Shown one piece after another: positions 6,553 to 8,663 of a stretch of 8,663 nt of DNA. Numbering within the stretch: the stretch's first letter is position 1; the number at the start of each line of letters is the position of its first letter. Below the pieces are notes generated by a model. It was given only the letters and a program-made list of their open reading frames with translations. It was not told the origin of the DNA and did no database searches. This DNA is from CAIRNS01 sp049508565 (GTDB lineage Bacteria; Elusimicrobiota; Endomicrobiia; Endomicrobiales; CAIRNS01), in assembly GCA_049508565.1 (NCBI GenBank), contig JBELAT010000098.1:1-8663 (forward strand), read 5' to 3'. The position numbers and the translations under genes are program-made.

Positions 6553-7950
6553 TTAAAACAGATACGTTAATTGAGCTCGAAGATTTCTCAAGTCAAGTAT
6601 ATCCTGCGTTGTGTAAAAATCCATTATAAAACAATCAACTGGCGTAAATCCGATCCCGGCAGAATAAAGCACCGCTTGGGTAAACGATTTCGACTGGATA
6701 TTCTGGGTCGAATTATCGCTGAATAGATAATTGCTTTCCGTATCATTGCCTATCATTGATGGAGAGATACCTGCCCGCAAAACCAGGCGCTTAAGTGCTT
6801 GATACTCTGCACCCAGGGAAGCACTTATGGTGCCATTGAATATATAGTTGCTAATCAAAGTATTCTGGGATATGCTGGTCCCGGTTAATCCCGCGGACAT
6901 TCCGGTAAATGTAAAATTGCCGTTGAGCGCAAATGCCATGAGCAATTTCTGGGGGATTACTTCCTTTGTTCTGCCCCACCCTAAGAACATCTGATAGTTG
7001 TCTTGGTGGCCGGTCACCATATTGGAACTCGAGGCATTGGAAGATATATTTACTTGAGAATTGCTAAAATTTAACACTTGAGTGTTTTGTTCCTGGATTT
7101 GAGTCGGAGTCCATGATACACTAAAAATCGTCCCGTCATACATAGTATCGTCTATCCGTGTTCTTGTTCGGTATTGAAAATTAAATCCGACTTTTGGCAT
7201 GGGATTAACTTGCGTGGTAGATGTTGAATTAAATATGGCATTATAGGGAACTTGGATGCGGGCAGTGTAATCGAGGTTGTAATAGTTGTATTGTGAATAG
7301 TTTGTACTGTCCTGTTTGGTCTGTTGTAAAATAGAGCTGAGTATTAAGTCTTTTTCTGTAGTCCCGTCGCTGGTGTGGTAGCCGAGTTTCAGATTTAACG
7401 ATAATGTTTCTAATTCATTGTTGTTTGCAGACGGAGTGGTTGTTTGTGTTGGCGGCAACTCAAAAGCATTGTTAGAAAAACTTGTGTTTACGCTGCTGAC
7501 ATTGTTTACGGAATAATTTCTTTCAGGATAAAGCGCAAATCCCCATGATGAGCCGTCATTGAGATGAAAACTTTTAAGAATTCCCAGATCCAATAACTCC
7601 GACTCGTTTTTTGTGATAGACAATGTATTGCCGTTATTAAAAACGTTGTCAAAAGCAGTGAGCTTCTCTGTTTGGTTGAGTGATTCGACCGCTGAACCGA
7701 TGATCCCAAAGCTCGCGCCGAAGTAACCGGCCGTCATCGGCGAACCAGCATCGCCAATTTGCCCAAAATAGGATTTGTTATTACTTTCTCCTAATCGGGC
7801 GGGGTTGGCAAGAATATCAGTATAATCATCAGCCAAAAAGCCAGCCAAGGAATCGCCAAGAGCATGGATCCGGTATGAATCTTGGTCAAGCGCCCAAGCT
7901 AGATGTGCACACAATAAAACAGTTGTAACTGCTAATATTTGTTTCTTCAT
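6553..7950 (-). CDS. outer membrane beta-barrel protein (PorV/FadL-like)
   Basis: The 465-aa product starts with a clear Sec signal peptide: two Lys, a hydrophobic stretch, and an AWA cleavage site after residue 20. It ends with alternating hydrophobic residues and a C-terminal Phe (QLTYLF), the signal recognised by the barrel assembly machinery. The mature start carries LGDSLAGFLADDYTDILANPARL (about 31-53), similar to the N-terminal xNPA region of PorV/UPF0164 and FadL-type barrels. The remainder is rich in Ser, Asn and Thr with repeated amphipathic strands and no extra domain. Its start is supported by AGGAGA (7957-7962) 6 nt upstream. It converges on the polyketide operon, so it is a separate unit. 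Whether it transports the hydrophobic product is only a guess; FadL-type proteins carry hydrophobic molecules, PorV-type ones work in secretion. Confidence is high for an outer-membrane barrel and low for its subfamily. Confidence 0.85.
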   Translation of the reverse strand: MKKQILAVTTVLLCAHLAWALDQDSYRIHALGDSLAGFLADDYTDILANPARLGESNNKSYFGQIGDAGSPMTAGYFGASFGIIGSAVESLNQTEKLTAFDNVFNNGNTLSITKNESELLDLGILKSFHLNDGSSWGFALYPERNYSVNNVSSVNTSFSNNAFELPPTQTTTPSANNNELETLSLNLKLGYHTSDGTTEKDLILSSILQQTKQDSTNYSQYNYYNLDYTARIQVPYNAIFNSTSTTQVNPMPKVGFNFQYRTRTRIDDTMYDGTIFSVSWTPTQIQEQNTQVLNFSNSQVNISSNASSSNMVTGHQDNYQMFLGWGRTKEVIPQKLLMAFALNGNFTFTGMSAGLTGTSISQNTLISNYIFNGTISASLGAEYQALKRLVLRAGISPSMIGNDTESNYLFSDNSTQNIQSKSFTQAVLYSAGIGFTPVDCFIMDFYTTQDILDLRNLRAQLTYLF

Positions 7951-7977
7951 GATTTTTCTCCTTTTTTATGGTGTTTA

Positions 7978-8005
7978 ATAATAAGTATTTTCTTTTAAAT
8001 GTCAT
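7978..8005 (-). promoter_or_regulatory. sigma70-type promoter of the outer membrane protein gene
   Basis: On the minus strand, ATGACA (8000-8005; 5 of 6 to TTGACA) and TATTAT (7978-7983; 5 of 6 to TATAAT) are spaced by 16 bases. Transcription would begin near 7970, giving a leader of about 20 bases that holds the AGGAGA site. The region is AT-rich, so chance matches are possible, but position and spacing fit well. The -35 box coincides with a TGTCAT like those repeated further upstream. Confidence 0.45.
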
Positions 8006-8037
8006 CCCAATAAACCTAACGTTTAAATAACGACGAT

Positions 8038-8109
8038 CTATCGGCTCAGTATCGTGGATGTGCTTAATGAGGATTTCGGATGTGTTTCTTTGTCCATGAG
8101 TCCTTCCAT
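8038..8109 (-). CDS. possible 23-codon small ORF with a very strong ribosome binding site
   Basis: On the minus strand an ATG (8107-8109) opens MEGLMDKETHPKSSLSTSTILSR and stops at TAG (8038-8040). The upstream GAGAGGTGA (8117-8125) has seven bases, GAGGTGA, complementary to the usual 16S rRNA tail, at 7-nt spacing. This is stronger than the sites of the long genes in the window. A plausible extended -10 promoter lies just upstream (8139-8167). The peptide is hydrophilic, with no signal peptide or membrane segment and no family I know. Its stop is 87 bases upstream of the barrel gene start, so it could be a leader ORF or a small protein co-transcribed with that gene. The signals are seen directly; that the frame is translated is inference. 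Confidence 0.4.
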   Translation of the reverse strand: MEGLMDKETHPKSSLSTSTILSR

Positions 8110-8138
8110 TGCCTGCTCACCTCTCTTTCATATAAACT

Positions 8139-8167
8139 TTTATATCAAATAAGATCGTCAATGAAAA
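8139..8167 (-). promoter_or_regulatory. extended -10 promoter for the small ORF
   Basis: On the minus strand, TGATATAAA (8139-8147) is an extended -10 element (TGn followed by TATAAA, 5 of 6). A weaker -35, TTTTCA (8162-8167), lies 17 bases further upstream. Transcription would start near 8132, only a few bases before the strong ribosome binding site at 8117-8125. The -10 lies inside the palindrome ATATAAA-CT-TTTATAT (8130-8145), which could be an operator. Confidence 0.4.
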
Positions 8168-8192
8168 TGTCATTATTCGTCATTCATATGAC
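8157..8192. repeat. cluster of GTCAT repeats at one-turn spacing
   Basis: GTCAAT (8157), GTCATT (8169), GTCATT (8179) and an inverted ATGAC (8188-8192) occur in 36 bases, with steps of 12 and 10 bases, close to one helical turn. The last two form an inverted repeat, GTCAT-TCAT-ATGAC (8179-8192). Further copies are AATGAC at 8226-8231 and TGTCAT at 8000-8005. The cluster overlaps and extends upstream of the -35 of the small-ORF promoter, where an activator or repressor would bind. The repetition is seen; a binding role is inference, and short motifs recur easily in AT-rich DNA. Confidence 0.35.
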
Positions 8193-8256
8193 CTTTTAGG
8201 ATCTTAATTTAAAATGAAAAATATTAATGACCTCAATTTTTTGAATTTAAGGGACG

Positions 8257-8286
8257 TTGACTAAGGCAATCAGTTCTCTGTAGAGT
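8257..8286 (+). promoter_or_regulatory. possible + strand promoter entering the right-hand non-coding stretch
   Basis: TTGACT (8257-8262; 5 of 6 to TTGACA) is followed after 18 bases by TAGAGT (8281-8286; 4 of 6 to TATAAT). It would drive transcription rightward into the hairpin-rich region where no ORF is seen. The -10 is weak, so this is a tentative call. Confidence 0.25.
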
Positions 8287-8339
8287 CATATGTATGATCA
8301 GGTGAAGGATATCGTTTGGATTATTTTTTATAAAAACTG

Positions 8340-8603
8340 GGAACTGACCATGAGGGGGAGATGAAAGGCAACGGCAGCGTTGGGCGAGACGGCAAAAGGC
8401 TCTATTAGTGGGTAAAGTGGTCATTTTGAGTTTGCCCGGTGGGGAGGGAAGACTAGATCATAATCCATATATAGTGGCGGGTACCGCAAAGATAGGTGGT
8501 TACTAAAACGTACCCTCTAGGGTTACATTCTAGATTTGAACGGGTGCATCCCCGGAGTTGTAAGGCCTAGGCGGCCATTCGTAGCCCTGCCGATTTTGAG
8601 TTT
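8340..8603. other. hairpin-rich stretch without a gene; possible structured RNA
   Basis: No credible reading frame covers this part on either strand, and it is more GC-rich than the AT-rich DNA to its left. Several short perfect stems are visible: CAACG-GCAG-CGTTG (8369-8382), GGGTAC with GTACCC (8479-8484 and 8510-8515), ACCCT-CT-AGGGT (8512-8523), TCTAG with CTAGA (8516-8520 and 8530-8534), CGGG-TGCATC-CCCG (8541-8554), and the palindrome GCCTAGGC (8565-8572). Some are mutually exclusive. A direct repeat ATTTTGAGTTT occurs at 8423-8433 and 8593-8603. I recognise no tRNA, rRNA, tmRNA, RNase P or riboswitch core. It may be a non-coding RNA, the leader of a gene beyond the window, or a decayed element. 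From 8604 to 8663 I see nothing definite. Confidence 0.3.
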
Positions 8604-8663
8604 TTATAAATCATTTTCGAAACAGCCTGCCTATGGTACCGTTCATTCCAGAACTGCTGATAA

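Noticed and set aside
6438..6629. 63-codon + strand open frame after the polyketide synthase
   Set aside because: It begins in the REP-like palindrome and runs antisense into the barrel gene end, with no ribosome binding site or domain.
8233..8424. 63-codon minus-strand open frame
   Set aside because: No ribosome binding site lies upstream of its ATG, the composition is unconvincing, and it covers part of the hairpin-rich stretch.
8535..8590. tRNA or rRNA fragment
   Set aside because: The TTTGAACGGGTGC stretch recalls a T-arm at first sight, but no cloverleaf, acceptor stem or CCA-end arrangement can be drawn around it.

Overview
The window looks like chromosome of an anaerobic, diderm (outer-membrane-bearing) bacterium, probably from an uncultured lineage. 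Anaerobiosis is suggested by an oxygen-sensitive ferredoxin-dependent 2-oxoacid oxidoreductase and a radical SAM enzyme. The diderm envelope is suggested by a beta-barrel protein with a signal peptide and a C-terminal Phe. I cannot name the taxon from sequence alone.

Layout. Positions 1-303 are a non-coding leader with a 9-bp inverted repeat at its left edge and a possible 19-codon leader ORF just upstream of the first gene. Positions 304-6383 hold a tight, co-directional five-gene block on the + strand. In order these are a fused gamma-alpha subunit and a beta subunit of 2-oxoacid:ferredoxin oxidoreductase (1-nt gap), a short pyruvate kinase (27-nt gap), a B12-type radical SAM protein (ATGA overlap), and a type III polyketide synthase-like enzyme (TGATG overlap). 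Positions 6384-6552 are a convergent intergenic stretch carrying a REP-like palindrome. Positions 6553-7950 (minus strand) encode an outer-membrane beta-barrel protein. Positions 7951-8663 hold no long gene. They contain a promoter for the barrel gene, a possible 23-codon minus-strand ORF with an unusually strong ribosome binding site, a cluster of GTCAT repeats, and a hairpin-rich stretch of unknown nature.

How the genes may work together (inference). Pyruvate kinase makes pyruvate from phosphoenolpyruvate, and the oxidoreductase converts a 2-oxoacid to an acyl-CoA plus reduced ferredoxin. The type III polyketide synthase condenses acyl-CoA starters with malonyl-CoA, and the radical SAM/B12 protein could tailor the product, for example by C-methylation or rearrangement. 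The overlapping stop and start codons of the last three genes argue for coupled expression, so the block reads as a compact self-supplied polyketide or lipid pathway. I do not recognise it as a described system. The two most distinctive points are the pyruvate kinase that lacks the usual C-terminal regulatory domain and the pairing of a B12 radical SAM enzyme with a type III synthase.
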